Positions 1-8,734 of a stretch of DNA of 57,671 nucleotides are shown here, piece after piece; position 1 is the stretch's first letter; every line of letters starts with the position of its first letter. This stretch comes from Flavobacteriaceae bacterium (GTDB lineage Bacteria; Bacteroidota; Bacteroidia; Flavobacteriales; Flavobacteriaceae): assembly GCA_947446635.1 (NCBI GenBank), contig CANFHF010000012.1, forward strand, positions 1 through 57,671, read 5' to 3'. Both the position numbers and the translations under genes were made by a program. The notes below the pieces were generated by a model. It saw only the letters and a list, made by a program, of their open reading frames with translations. It had not been told where the DNA came from and did not search any database.

Positions 1-1
1 A

Positions 2-220
2 GTGGTGGCGTATCCAAACCCATCTACTGAAGGATTTACAATTAAATCTAATAATGGAAAATCATTTGGAGTACAGGTGTATGATATGTTGGGTCGTTCA
101 ATCGAACAACGTCAGTTAAAATCTGATTCACAAATAGGGTCTAACTATGCAAAAGGTATTTACAATGTAATTGTAACCCAAGATGCACAAGTGAAAACAC
201 TACGAGTGATTAAGCAATAA
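2..220 (+). CDS. T9SS type A C-terminal sorting domain, 3' end of a secreted protein (partial)
   Basis: Only the last 72 codons are inside the window and the true start lies upstream; the first codons read VVAYPNPSTEGF. The YPNPS..G motif, a beta-rich middle with VYDMLGR, and the end KGIYNVIVTQD...LRVIKQ are the marks of the type IX secretion C-terminal domain, which directs cargo through the outer membrane and is cleaved or anchored there. The tail closely resembles that of the esterase-like gene at 436-1605, so the two may be tandem paralogues. The function of the missing N-terminal part cannot be told. Confidence 0.85.
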   Translation: MVAYPNPSTEGFTIKSNNGKSFGVQVYDMLGRSIEQRQLKSDSQIGSNYAKGIYNVIVTQDAQVKTLRVIKQ

Positions 221-248
221 GTAAATAGGTTTTTTAAATAGTTGATTA

Positions 249-282
249 AGTCCTCCGCAAAATAATTGCGGGGGACTTTTTT
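249..282 (+). terminator. Rho-independent terminator
   Basis: A 12-bp stem (AGTCCTCCGCAA at 249-260 against TTGCGGGGGACT at 266-277, one G-T wobble), a 5-nt AATAA loop and a T run to 282 follow the stop codon of the first gene by about 28 bp. Confidence 0.85.
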
Positions 283-407
283 ATTTTTTATGTGGGGATA
301 TTTTATAATATGTGGAGTGTCAAATAAACCAAATATAAAAACATATTCTTTCGCAGCCTAGAAATGCAGTTGCGTTGCATTTTTTTAGTTTATAATCTCT
401 AAAATAA

Positions 408-415
408 TACATTTG
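408..415 (+). promoter_or_regulatory. Putative Bacteroidota -7 element for the esterase gene
   Basis: TACATTTG matches the TAnnTTTG -7 consensus and lies 20 bp before the ATG at 436. No well-spaced -33 TTTG is obvious. A short hairpin with a T run (362-386) lies just upstream and may be a second terminator. Confidence 0.45.
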
Positions 416-435
416 TTTTTTATAATAATTTCTAT

Positions 436-1605
436 ATGAAAATTAAATTTCTCACCTCCTTTTTATTTGTTTTATTGATTCATAGCGCATTTCTGTTTGG
501 TCAAGCTTTGTTGCCGAATACCACGGGCTCTTTTGTATACACGCCAACTGGCCCGCTGAGTTCAAAGCCAATTACCGTATATTATCGTATTCCTAAAGGA
601 GACATTAGTACGATGCCTATTTTACTGTCTTTTCATGGTGACGATAGAGACGCAAGTAATTATAGAGATTATTGGATTTCCATGGCCAATGCTAATGGAT
701 TTATGGTCTTTGCCCCTGAATTTAATGCGGTAGATTTTATTGGAGGCGACGGTTATCAAATGGGAAATGTATTTGTTAATGGAGATAGTCCAAGTACAAC
801 AACATTAAATCCAACAAACAAATGGACTTTTTCAATTATTGATCCTTTGTTTGAAGATATAAAAAGCAAGGTTTCAGGAACACAACAAACTTATGATGCT
901 TGGGGCCATTCTGGAGGGGCTCAATTTATACATCGATTTAGGATGTATATGCCAGATAGTAAATTAAATATGGCGATTTGTTCTAATGCGGGATGGTATA
1001 CCGTGCCGGATATCTCCGTCAATTTTCCTTATGGGATTAAAAAAAGCCCATTAATAAACAGCAGTTTAACTATTCCATTTTCTAAAAAGCTAATAGTACA
1101 TTTAGGTTTAAATGACACAGATAAAAATTCAGCTGGATTAAGGCACAATACTACGGTGGATAATCAACAAGGACTGTATCGATTGGTAAGAGGACGCTAC
1201 TTTTTTGCTAAAAGCCAAACTGTTGCACAAACGGCGAACGTTCCATTTAATTGGCAAAAGTATGAGGTGACTGGCGTTGGACATGACGCTCAACTTATGG
1301 CCAATGATGCTTTGAAATATTTACTGCAAAGTTACCTGTCTACCAATGATGGATTTGATGAACAGTTGGGGGCATCTTTTTCAGCCCAAGTCTATCCCAA
1401 CCCATCTGAGGGCGATTTTACCTTGAAGGTAGCGAATGATAATTTTGGATTTAAAGTATATGACCTACAAGGAAAATTAATTGAGCAAGGCCAAAAGATA
1501 CAAACTCGATCTGTCACGATAGGGGCAAGTTACCCGGCGGGGATTTACCCTATTATTGTAACTCAAGACAAGCAGTTTAGTGTTCTTAAACTAATTAAAA
1601 TTTAA
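436..1605 (+). CDS. Secreted alpha/beta-hydrolase (esterase / PHB-depolymerase-like) with T9SS sorting domain
   Basis: 389 aa. Residues 1-22 form a signal peptide ending FLFGQ. The body looks like a secreted alpha/beta hydrolase: an oxyanion-type LLSFHGDDRD stretch, a nucleophile elbow GHSGG with Ser159, an acid candidate in GLNDTD (Asp227 or Asp229) and a His in GVGHDA (His283), in the usual Ser-Asp-His order. From about residue 318 a T9SS type A sorting domain begins with VYPNPSEG and ends with LKLIKI. The product is probably exported to the surface and cleaves an ester or polyester; the substrate is unknown. It stands alone, with its own promoter. Confidence 0.75.
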   Translation: MKIKFLTSFLFVLLIHSAFLFGQALLPNTTGSFVYTPTGPLSSKPITVYYRIPKGDISTMPILLSFHGDDRDASNYRDYWISMANANGFMVFAPEFNAVDFIGGDGYQMGNVFVNGDSPSTTTLNPTNKWTFSIIDPLFEDIKSKVSGTQQTYDAWGHSGGAQFIHRFRMYMPDSKLNMAICSNAGWYTVPDISVNFPYGIKKSPLINSSLTIPFSKKLIVHLGLNDTDKNSAGLRHNTTVDNQQGLYRLVRGRYFFAKSQTVAQTANVPFNWQKYEVTGVGHDAQLMANDALKYLLQSYLSTNDGFDEQLGASFSAQVYPNPSEGDFTLKVANDNFGFKVYDLQGKLIEQGQKIQTRSVTIGASYPAGIYPIIVTQDKQFSVLKLIKI

Positions 1606-1711
1606 TAATATCAGTTTTTCAGCAATACAACTAAGGCTATCTTTAAAAGTAAAAATTCACTAAACCTAAAATCATCATCATTTACTGCTTTAAAATGCAT
1701 TTACAAAGCAA

Positions 1712-1746
1712 TTTGTTTTTTTTTTAAGCCATATAAAATATATTTG
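1712..1746 (+). promoter_or_regulatory. Putative promoter for the Ig-repeat lipoprotein and perhaps the porin run
   Basis: TTTG at 1712-1715 and TATATTTG (a perfect TAnnTTTG) at 1739-1746, separated by 23 bp, lie 29 bp before the ATG at 1776. The spacing is at the long end of the range for this promoter class. Confidence 0.5.
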
Positions 1747-1775
1747 CTAGCTGTCATTATAATTAATCATTCCTC

Positions 1776-3077
1776 ATGAAAAAAATTTACACTTTTATTC
1801 TATTTACACTTTTATTTATTTCTTCTTGTACTACACAAGATGTAAGCCCATTATCGCCAACTATAGCAGTATTCAATGTTTCTGCCAAAAAAATGGGTAG
1901 CGTTCCTTTTCAAATAACAGCGCCAATATCAAATAGTGCTGGGTCATTTACCTACACAAGTAGTAATAGTGCCGTTGCTACCATTAATGGTTCAACAGTT
2001 ACTATAATAGGTATTGGAACAACAACAATTACGGCCACCCAAGCCGCAGATGCTGGTTTTAGTGCAGGAAGTACCATAACCACTTTTACGGTAACAGACT
2101 TAGAACCTCCAACATTTGGAACTTTTATAGTTTCTTCAAAAATGATGGGCAGCGACCCATTTCAATTAGCCCCTCCAACCTCAAATAGTACAGGTGCATT
2201 TTCGTATGCTAGCAGTAATACCGCTGTGGCCACTATAAATGGTTCTATTATAACTATTGTAGGTGTTGGAACAACTACCATCACAGCAACTCAAGCTGCT
2301 TTCGGCACTTTTGCTTCTAGTAGTATTTCTGCTAATTTTGTAGTTACGGCCAATATTCCACCTCCTCTTTTGCAAGATAATTTTGAGTATGTAGCTTCAA
2401 CTGTTCTTTCCGATATTCCTAACTCAGGATGGAGTATACATAGCGGGAGTAGTTATCCTATAAAAACTACTAGTACTACTGGTTTAACTTTTGCCAATTA
2501 TTATGGGAATGGCCTTGGATTAGCAGCCATTTTAGATGCTAATGGAGCCGATAGTAATAAACATTTTGCAGAACAATCAGAAGGAAATCCGATTTACATT
2601 TCATTTGTTGTTAAAGTTAAAGCCCCAATTGTTGCTCTTATTCCTCCTATAAGCTATTTTTTACACACCTCTAGTTTGCCTTTTGTTCCAGCCTCATCTT
2701 CCACATTTAGAGGTGAAATTTTTGCGCAACCCATCCCAAATGATTTACTTCAATATAATTTTGGTCTAAGTTTTTCTGCCACAACTCCTCAAGGTTCAAA
2801 CACCCTAAATAAATTAAATTATGATGAAAATTATTTGGTTGTATTAAAATACACTAGTGTTATTGGAGATAATAATGATTCCGTATCGCTTTATGTTTTT
2901 TCAGCAAATGATGATTTTAGCACAGAGCCAAGCCAAGCTTTTATTGGACCATTATCTTTGTCAAGTGCTGCCGATATTAAGCCTGCTGCTGTTTGTTTAA
3001 GACAATATGACGCAAATGAAGACATACTTGTGGACGGCGTTAGAGTTTCAACAATTTGGGATTTATTTAAAAATTAA
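1776..3077 (+). CDS. Lipoprotein with two bacterial Ig-like repeats
   Basis: 433 aa. The N-terminus has a lipobox-like FISSCTTQ, so the protein is probably a membrane-anchored lipoprotein. Two tandem repeats of about 90 residues follow, each with KKMGS/KMMGS, SNSA/SNTA-VATING and GTTTITATQAA, typical of Big_2-type Ig-like domains. The C-terminal half (from LLQDNFEYV) looks beta-rich and may be a concanavalin/laminin-G-like fold, but no catalytic motif is visible. The gap to the next gene is 18 bp, so it may be co-transcribed with the porin-peptidase-transporter run. Function unknown; surface binding is plausible. Confidence 0.6.
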   Translation: MKKIYTFILFTLLFISSCTTQDVSPLSPTIAVFNVSAKKMGSVPFQITAPISNSAGSFTYTSSNSAVATINGSTVTIIGIGTTTITATQAADAGFSAGSTITTFTVTDLEPPTFGTFIVSSKMMGSDPFQLAPPTSNSTGAFSYASSNTAVATINGSIITIVGVGTTTITATQAAFGTFASSSISANFVVTANIPPPLLQDNFEYVASTVLSDIPNSGWSIHSGSSYPIKTTSTTGLTFANYYGNGLGLAAILDANGADSNKHFAEQSEGNPIYISFVVKVKAPIVALIPPISYFLHTSSLPFVPASSSTFRGEIFAQPIPNDLLQYNFGLSFSATTPQGSNTLNKLNYDENYLVVLKYTSVIGDNNDSVSLYVFSANDDFSTEPSQAFIGPLSLSSAADIKPAAVCLRQYDANEDILVDGVRVSTIWDLFKN

Positions 3078-3095
3078 CCTAGTTAGAGTAAAATA

Positions 3096-4406
3096 ATGGT
3101 AAAGCTAAAAAGGATACTAACCTTGGGACTACTGCTATCAGTTGTAGGATATTCAAATGCCCAAGAAATTGTACTTAATAAATATAGATTTGGTGAGGGT
3201 TTGAGTTTTTCTGGGAAAAATGGAAATTATGAAATGGGTTTTTCAGGATACGTTCAACCCTATTTAGAAAGCCGAAAATTCCTCGATAATGACGATGCGA
3301 CTTCTTACAATCGTTTCAGAATGCGAAGGGCCCGTTTGCAGTTATCTGGAAGTTCTGCCCAAGACAAATTAACCTATCGTTTGCAACTTGATCTCACGGG
3401 AGGTGGCGAATTTGATGCCGCCCTTGGGAGCGTATTATATGACGCTTGGATTGGATATGATGTTTCAAAAAGGTGGAATGTATCTTTTGGTCAAAAAGCA
3501 ACTCCAACAGACAACCTGGAGTTTGCCATGCGTTCCGTGACCCTTCAATTAGTAGATCGAAGTGCTTTGAGTAGTGCTTTTGGGTGTATTCGTGAATTTG
3601 GTTTTTTTGCCGATTCAAAGTATAAGATTTCAAGGTATTCTTATATAAAACCACAATTAGCCATCACTAATGGTGACGGCATAAATGTATTTCACAAAGA
3701 CCATGGAGGATTAAAATATGGTGGGCGAATTGATTATTTACCCTTTGGAATGTTTAATAATTTTGGGCAATACCGTCAAGCCGATTTGGTGCGAGAGTTA
3801 GCTCCAAAATTTGTCATTGGTGCTACCTATAGCTATAATGTTGGGATTAGTGATAGAAGAGGAAGACAAAGTGAATCCATACTTTACTTAGATAAGAACA
3901 ACTCCGAATTGCTGCCGGATTATGTGAAATATGGGGTGGATTTTCTATTCAAATACAGAGGTTTTTCGATGCTAGGTGAATATGTGAATGCCTCCGCAAG
4001 AGTTCCGGGAGAGATCACCCAAAGGGTTCGAGTTGATGGCACAACCTCTACAGTTTTTGATGTAAATGGCATTCAAGACGTAGAAAACTACATCAAAGGC
4101 AGAATGATGGTTGGGGAAGGCTACAATCTTCAAGGTGGCTATGTTTTTAAAAACTATATTTCCATAGACGGTCGATTTTCTTACTTGAAACCAGAGGCCA
4201 ACTCCTTTTTAAACAACGGTCTTTATTACAATCGGTCTCATTATTATACTTTAGGGGTAACACGGTATTTGGGACGTTCTTATGGGGCAAAAATCCAGTT
4301 GGATTGTACTTATACCAACGCAAAACCAGGTTCTGTCGACATTAATAGTATTCCAATAAAAGGGAATGAGTTTTTAACTAGGATAATGACGACCTTCTCG
4401 TTTTAA
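3096..4406 (+). CDS. OprP-type outer-membrane porin (first of a pair)
   Basis: 436 aa with a signal peptide ending SNAQ. The body has alternating beta-strand character and the landmarks of the phosphate-selective porin O/P family: an N-terminal FSGYVQPYLESR strand, FRMRRARLQLSG, DAWIGYDVSKRWNVSFGQK, and GGLKYGGRIDYLPFG in the middle; it ends in Phe, as is usual for outer-membrane beta-barrels. It is followed after 5 bp by a peptidase gene and then by a paralogous porin. The family is often annotated for phosphate, but the context here suggests peptide or organic-acid uptake; that is inference. Confidence 0.8.
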   Translation: MVKLKRILTLGLLLSVVGYSNAQEIVLNKYRFGEGLSFSGKNGNYEMGFSGYVQPYLESRKFLDNDDATSYNRFRMRRARLQLSGSSAQDKLTYRLQLDLTGGGEFDAALGSVLYDAWIGYDVSKRWNVSFGQKATPTDNLEFAMRSVTLQLVDRSALSSAFGCIREFGFFADSKYKISRYSYIKPQLAITNGDGINVFHKDHGGLKYGGRIDYLPFGMFNNFGQYRQADLVRELAPKFVIGATYSYNVGISDRRGRQSESILYLDKNNSELLPDYVKYGVDFLFKYRGFSMLGEYVNASARVPGEITQRVRVDGTTSTVFDVNGIQDVENYIKGRMMVGEGYNLQGGYVFKNYISIDGRFSYLKPEANSFLNNGLYYNRSHYYTLGVTRYLGRSYGAKIQLDCTYTNAKPGSVDINSIPIKGNEFLTRIMTTFSF

Positions 4407-4411
4407 ACACT

Positions 4412-5956
4412 ATGAAAAGAAAAATAAAATATATTATTTTTATTCTTATGGTTAGCCTGCCTATTTATGGGCAGTTTAATCCGCAAAATGATGAAATAAC
4501 CAATCGGTTTTTTCCGGATCCGATATTAGATATTCATACTCCTTCCTTTGATAAAAAAGGGTTTACCAATTATGAGGATATGATGGGTTATCTCAATAAA
4601 TTGGTAGTGGCCCATCCAACAGAAATCTCCCTTTCATTTATTGGCGAAAGCCAGAAAAAGAAAAAGATTCCGATGGTAGTTTTACATCGAGATAACGGAC
4701 AAGAAAAAATTAAAGTTTGGTTCCAAGGGGGCCTTCATGGTGATGAGCCAGCAGGAACAGAAACCATGCTTTTTCTATTGGATAAAATACTAAACGATCC
4801 CAGTTACTCTTATTTATTAGATAAAATTATGCTTACCGTTGTACCAATGGCTAATATTGATGGTTATGAAAAACAAGATCGTTATGCCGCAAATGGTTTG
4901 GATTTAAATCGCGATCAAGTAAAGCTGATGGCTCCCGAGAGTAATTATTTAAAGAAAGCTTTTAGTGATTACGGAGCAGAAGTAGCTGTCGATTTTCACG
5001 AATACAGACCCTTTAGGAAAGAGTTTAGCCTATTAGGCACTCACGGCATTTGCTCAATTTATGATGCCATGTTTATGTTTTCAGGAAACTTAAATCTCCC
5101 ACAAAATCTAAGGGATTATACTAAAAATGTGTTCGTTGGGAATGCTAAAAAGACTTTAGAATCGAACGATTTACGATTCCGAGACTACATTACAACCGAT
5201 AAGCAGAACAATGAAATGTATTTCAAACAATGCACTACCGAGGCTCGATCTAGCACCACTTCTTATGCTTTGACCAATTGTATCTCATCATTGATTGAGA
5301 TTAGAGGAGTAAACCTTCAAAAAACTTCTTTTAAAAGAAGAATAAATACTACTTTTTTGATAGCAACCTCCTTTCTTAAAACAGCGTATGATGATGCTAC
5401 TAACATAAAAGAAGTATTAAAAATTTCTAATAATACGAAGCCAGAAAATATAGTTGTAGTGGCTAATAAGCCTTTAGAAATACAAACTATTAGCGCAATT
5501 GATTTGAAAGACAATACGGAAACATCTTTGGAAATTAATGTCAAAAACGCATTAAAATGCACTCCCGAATTAGAAAGAAAAAGACCTTTTGGCTATTTGA
5601 TTCTTGCAGAGCAAAAGATATTAGCCGAAAAACTAAATGTACTTGGGCTAACAGTTGAAGAACTTGCTGCGGACAAAAAAGTAAAAGTAGAGGCTTATAC
5701 CGTAACATCGAGCTATGTTAATCCAGAAGAAGATGAGGGATACAAGGCACAAAAGGTAGAAACGTCGGTATCAACAATAGAAAAATCCTTCCCAAAAGGA
5801 ACCTATATTGTTTATTTAAACCAAAAAAATGCTAAGATGGCCACCGAAGTATTGGAACCCGAAAGCGAAAATGGATTTATAAAATTCGAAGTCCTAAAAA
5901 CCATACTAAACAATGAATTACCAATTTATAGATACCTTACTAATGAAAAATTATAA
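4412..5956 (+). CDS. Secreted M14-family zinc carboxypeptidase
   Basis: 514 aa, signal peptide 1-20 (ending PIYGQ). The M14 zinc site is visible: His109 and Glu112 in GGLHGDEPAGTE and His196 in VDFHEYRP, with GLDLNRD (Arg167 region) as substrate-binding signature and a later Glu in SLIEIRG as the general base. It would trim C-terminal residues from peptides in the periplasm or outside the cell. It sits between two OprP-like porins and upstream of a dicarboxylate/amino-acid symporter, which suggests a small peptide- or acid-scavenging module. The C-terminal 200 residues have no motif I recognise. Confidence 0.85.
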   Translation: MKRKIKYIIFILMVSLPIYGQFNPQNDEITNRFFPDPILDIHTPSFDKKGFTNYEDMMGYLNKLVVAHPTEISLSFIGESQKKKKIPMVVLHRDNGQEKIKVWFQGGLHGDEPAGTETMLFLLDKILNDPSYSYLLDKIMLTVVPMANIDGYEKQDRYAANGLDLNRDQVKLMAPESNYLKKAFSDYGAEVAVDFHEYRPFRKEFSLLGTHGICSIYDAMFMFSGNLNLPQNLRDYTKNVFVGNAKKTLESNDLRFRDYITTDKQNNEMYFKQCTTEARSSTTSYALTNCISSLIEIRGVNLQKTSFKRRINTTFLIATSFLKTAYDDATNIKEVLKISNNTKPENIVVVANKPLEIQTISAIDLKDNTETSLEINVKNALKCTPELERKRPFGYLILAEQKILAEKLNVLGLTVEELAADKKVKVEAYTVTSSYVNPEEDEGYKAQKVETSVSTIEKSFPKGTYIVYLNQKNAKMATEVLEPESENGFIKFEVLKTILNNELPIYRYLTNEKL

Positions 5957-5963
5957 CAAAAAA

Positions 5964-7181
5964 ATGAAACTAAAGACAATCGTATCAGCATTGTTATTTC
6001 TAATTGGATTTACTGCAATTGCCCAAGTTAATATAAAATCCCAATCTAAAGAATTTCAGTTGGGAGATGGCTTGCGCTTTAACGTTAATGATGGCGAATA
6101 CAAATTCAATATTAGTGGATTTATGCAAGCGACGTATAAGTACGAAAAAACAGAGGTTTCTGTTGCTAATAACTATATGAATGCCAACAATACCTATTTG
6201 TCAATTTCAGGAAGTATGTTTAATGAAAAGTTATCGTTTTTATTGCAAAATAATTATAGTAATGCCAAGGCGCTTTTAGACGCTTGGGTGGCTTATACGC
6301 CAGTTAAAAATTTGAAAATTACTTTTGGGCAGAAACAAACCTTTACTAACAATCGTGAGATGACCTTCTATGAAGATAAATTACAGTTTGCCGATAGAGG
6401 AATTTTTAGTTCAAAATTTAGCAATACGGGTCGTGAATTTGGAGTATTCTTTGAAGGTCAATTTAAAAATGAAAACTTCATTATAAAACCAAAATTTGCC
6501 ATTACCTCAGGGGATGGTTTGAATTCTTTTGGCGCCACTTCTATTGATGTAGATCAAGGTGGTTTGAAATATGGAGGTCGTATTGATATGCTTCCTTTTG
6601 GTAATTTTAAAGAAGGGAATGATGGGTATATTGCCGATTTGAAACATGAAGATAAATTAAAAGTATTATTTGGTGCGGCATATAGTTATAATGTTGGCGC
6701 TAGCAATAAGGTTGGCGAAGGACATGGAGATTTTGTTTTCTACGACAAAAATCTAAAAGTTAAATCGCCTGATTATAGAAAATTTTATGAAGATATTCTC
6801 TTCAAGTACAAGGGGTTTTCACTACTTGGTGAATATGTAAACACAACTGCTTTGGCTCTAGGAGGTTCTTTTATAGATTCATCTGCTACAACCCCGCTAT
6901 TCATAACAGAAATTAGCCAATATCTAGTATTGGGAAATGGATATAATATTCAAAGTGGTTATGTAACCAAATCAGGTTATTCTTTGGATGTAAAATATGA
7001 AAAATTAAACAAAGAATTCGAAAATAACGCTTCTTTGTTGACAAATCAAGAAGCCTATACCCTTGGATTAACAAAATATTTTAAAGGGAATAACCTTAAA
7101 ATTCAATCAGCAGTAAGTTCAACTAATGTCGAAAAAATAAAAACAGTAATCGCACAACTAAGTGTTCAAGTCGTTTTTTAA
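5964..7181 (+). CDS. OprP-type outer-membrane porin (second of a pair)
   Basis: 405 aa from the ATG at 5964, which gives a clean signal peptide (MKLKTIVSALLF...AIAQ) 7 bp after the peptidase stop. Earlier in-frame ATGs at 5913 and 5943 overlap the peptidase and add a polar extension. The protein shares with the porin at 3096-4406 the order FQLGDGLRF/NGEYKF, LLDAWVAYTPVKNLKITFGQK, GREFGVFFE, GGLKYGGRIDMLPFG and FKYKGFSLLGEYVN, so the two are paralogues split by the peptidase gene. It ends in Phe. Substrate unknown. Confidence 0.8.
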   Translation: MKLKTIVSALLFLIGFTAIAQVNIKSQSKEFQLGDGLRFNVNDGEYKFNISGFMQATYKYEKTEVSVANNYMNANNTYLSISGSMFNEKLSFLLQNNYSNAKALLDAWVAYTPVKNLKITFGQKQTFTNNREMTFYEDKLQFADRGIFSSKFSNTGREFGVFFEGQFKNENFIIKPKFAITSGDGLNSFGATSIDVDQGGLKYGGRIDMLPFGNFKEGNDGYIADLKHEDKLKVLFGAAYSYNVGASNKVGEGHGDFVFYDKNLKVKSPDYRKFYEDILFKYKGFSLLGEYVNTTALALGGSFIDSSATTPLFITEISQYLVLGNGYNIQSGYVTKSGYSLDVKYEKLNKEFENNASLLTNQEAYTLGLTKYFKGNNLKIQSAVSSTNVEKIKTVIAQLSVQVVF

Positions 7182-7199
7182 TAAATAATATCTTAAACC

Positions 7200-8492
7200 A
7201 TGAAAACATCAAATAAAATTACAAAAATAGCATTTGCAATTATTACGGATCTCACCTTTTGGGTTTTAATATCCATTATAGTTGGTGTTATAGTAGGTCA
7301 TTATGCCCCGGATACAGGAGTAAAAATGAAAATATTGGGTGATGTGTTCATCCAAATTGTTAAAGTTTTTATTGCGCCAATTATTTTCCTAACGATAGTC
7401 TTAGGGATTAGTGGAATGGGCGACTTGAAAAAGGTAGGTCGAATCGGTTTAAAGGCGCTCTTTTATTTCGAGATTGTTACCACTATTGCTTTAGTGATTG
7501 GAATTGCGGTGGGCTATTTATTAGAGCCAGGAAAAATCGACATGTCGGGATTAAACAAAGAATCTACTAGTAAATATACTAATAGTACTGCTAAGGGATT
7601 TGACTGGATCCATTTTTTTATGGATAATTTGACTCTTCAGGTTTTACTCGGGGCGATTGTTGTTGGGATTTTATTGAATTATTATTCCAAAAGAGAACAA
7701 GTTGTGGGAGTATTATACAAAACGTCTCATGTTGTTTTTAAGGCATTAAAATATGTCATGTATGTGTCACCAATAGGAGCTTTTGGAGGAATGGCTTATA
7801 CTATTGGAAAATTTGGATTGCACACCTTAATTCCTTTAGGAAAATTAATGATATCAGTTTATGTTACCATGTTTATCTTTATTTTTCTGATTTTAGGAGG
7901 GATTTTGAAATATTATAAAGTTAGTATTTGGTATTTTATCAAATATATTAAGGAAGAATTATTAATCGTACTCGGGACTTCCTCTTCTGAAGCAGCTTTG
8001 CCCAATTTAATGAACAAACTTGAAAGTATGGGTTGTGGAAAATCTATTGTTGGGCTCGTGGTGCCAACAGGGTATTCTTTTAACCTTGATGGGACTTCTA
8101 TTTATTTGTCTATGGCTATTATATTTTTGGCTCAATTATACAATGTACATCTTTCTATTGGTGAAATTGCTACGATAATTGGGTTGTTAATGATTACTTC
8201 AAAAGGTGCTGCAGGGGTTACCGGCAGTGGTTTTATTGTTTTAGCCTCCACACTTACAGCAATTCATAAAATTCCGATTGAAGGCCTAGCTTTTCTTTTA
8301 GGTGTAGACAAATTTATGAGCCAAGCCCGAGCCATTACTAATTTTATAGGAAATGGAGTTGCTACGATAGTTATTTCAAAATCAGAAAATGAATTTATTG
8401 CTATCGACGAAAATACTAGTTCAGAGTTGAAGTCTTTTGAAACCGAAGTGGTATCTATTCCAATACCAGTGGAATCCGAAAAATCATATTAA
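7200..8492 (+). CDS. dctA: Dicarboxylate:cation symporter (DctA/GltP family)
   Basis: 430 aa, about eight membrane segments. The family core GTSSSEAALPNLMNKLE and PTGYSFNLDGTSIYL is almost word for word that of C4-dicarboxylate transporter DctA, including the NLDGT segment that lines the substrate and cation sites. It would import succinate, fumarate, malate or aspartate with protons or sodium. It starts 18 bp after the second porin, so porin-peptidase-porin-symporter probably form one transcript, followed by PEP carboxykinase, which fits growth on C4 acids or amino acids. Glutamate/aspartate specificity cannot be excluded. Confidence 0.8.
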   Translation: MKTSNKITKIAFAIITDLTFWVLISIIVGVIVGHYAPDTGVKMKILGDVFIQIVKVFIAPIIFLTIVLGISGMGDLKKVGRIGLKALFYFEIVTTIALVIGIAVGYLLEPGKIDMSGLNKESTSKYTNSTAKGFDWIHFFMDNLTLQVLLGAIVVGILLNYYSKREQVVGVLYKTSHVVFKALKYVMYVSPIGAFGGMAYTIGKFGLHTLIPLGKLMISVYVTMFIFIFLILGGILKYYKVSIWYFIKYIKEELLIVLGTSSSEAALPNLMNKLESMGCGKSIVGLVVPTGYSFNLDGTSIYLSMAIIFLAQLYNVHLSIGEIATIIGLLMITSKGAAGVTGSGFIVLASTLTAIHKIPIEGLAFLLGVDKFMSQARAITNFIGNGVATIVISKSENEFIAIDENTSSELKSFETEVVSIPIPVESEKSY

Positions 8493-8734
8493 TATAAACA
8501 ATCGTTTTTACCAGTTGTTTAAATAATCAAAATCAAGATTTAACTCGTTTTATTTCAGTTATTTAGTTTAAAATATAATTCTTTTAATTAAAAATAATTA
8601 TATTTTGATAAGGGTTTCTTTGGTCTAAAATTAAGCTTAACACAAAATATTTTTGAATAAGGATGTTTAATTGAATATATGATAAATCATATTAATTGAA
8701 CAAAAAAACAACCATTACTAATAGTTAAAACAAT

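Noticed and set aside
362..386. Second terminator before the esterase gene
   Set aside because: A 7-bp stem with a T run exists but the main terminator at 249-282 already ends the upstream gene; kept only as a note.
5913..5963. Longer start of the second porin
   Set aside because: It overlaps the peptidase and puts a polar stretch before the signal peptide; the ATG at 5964 gives a normal signal peptide.
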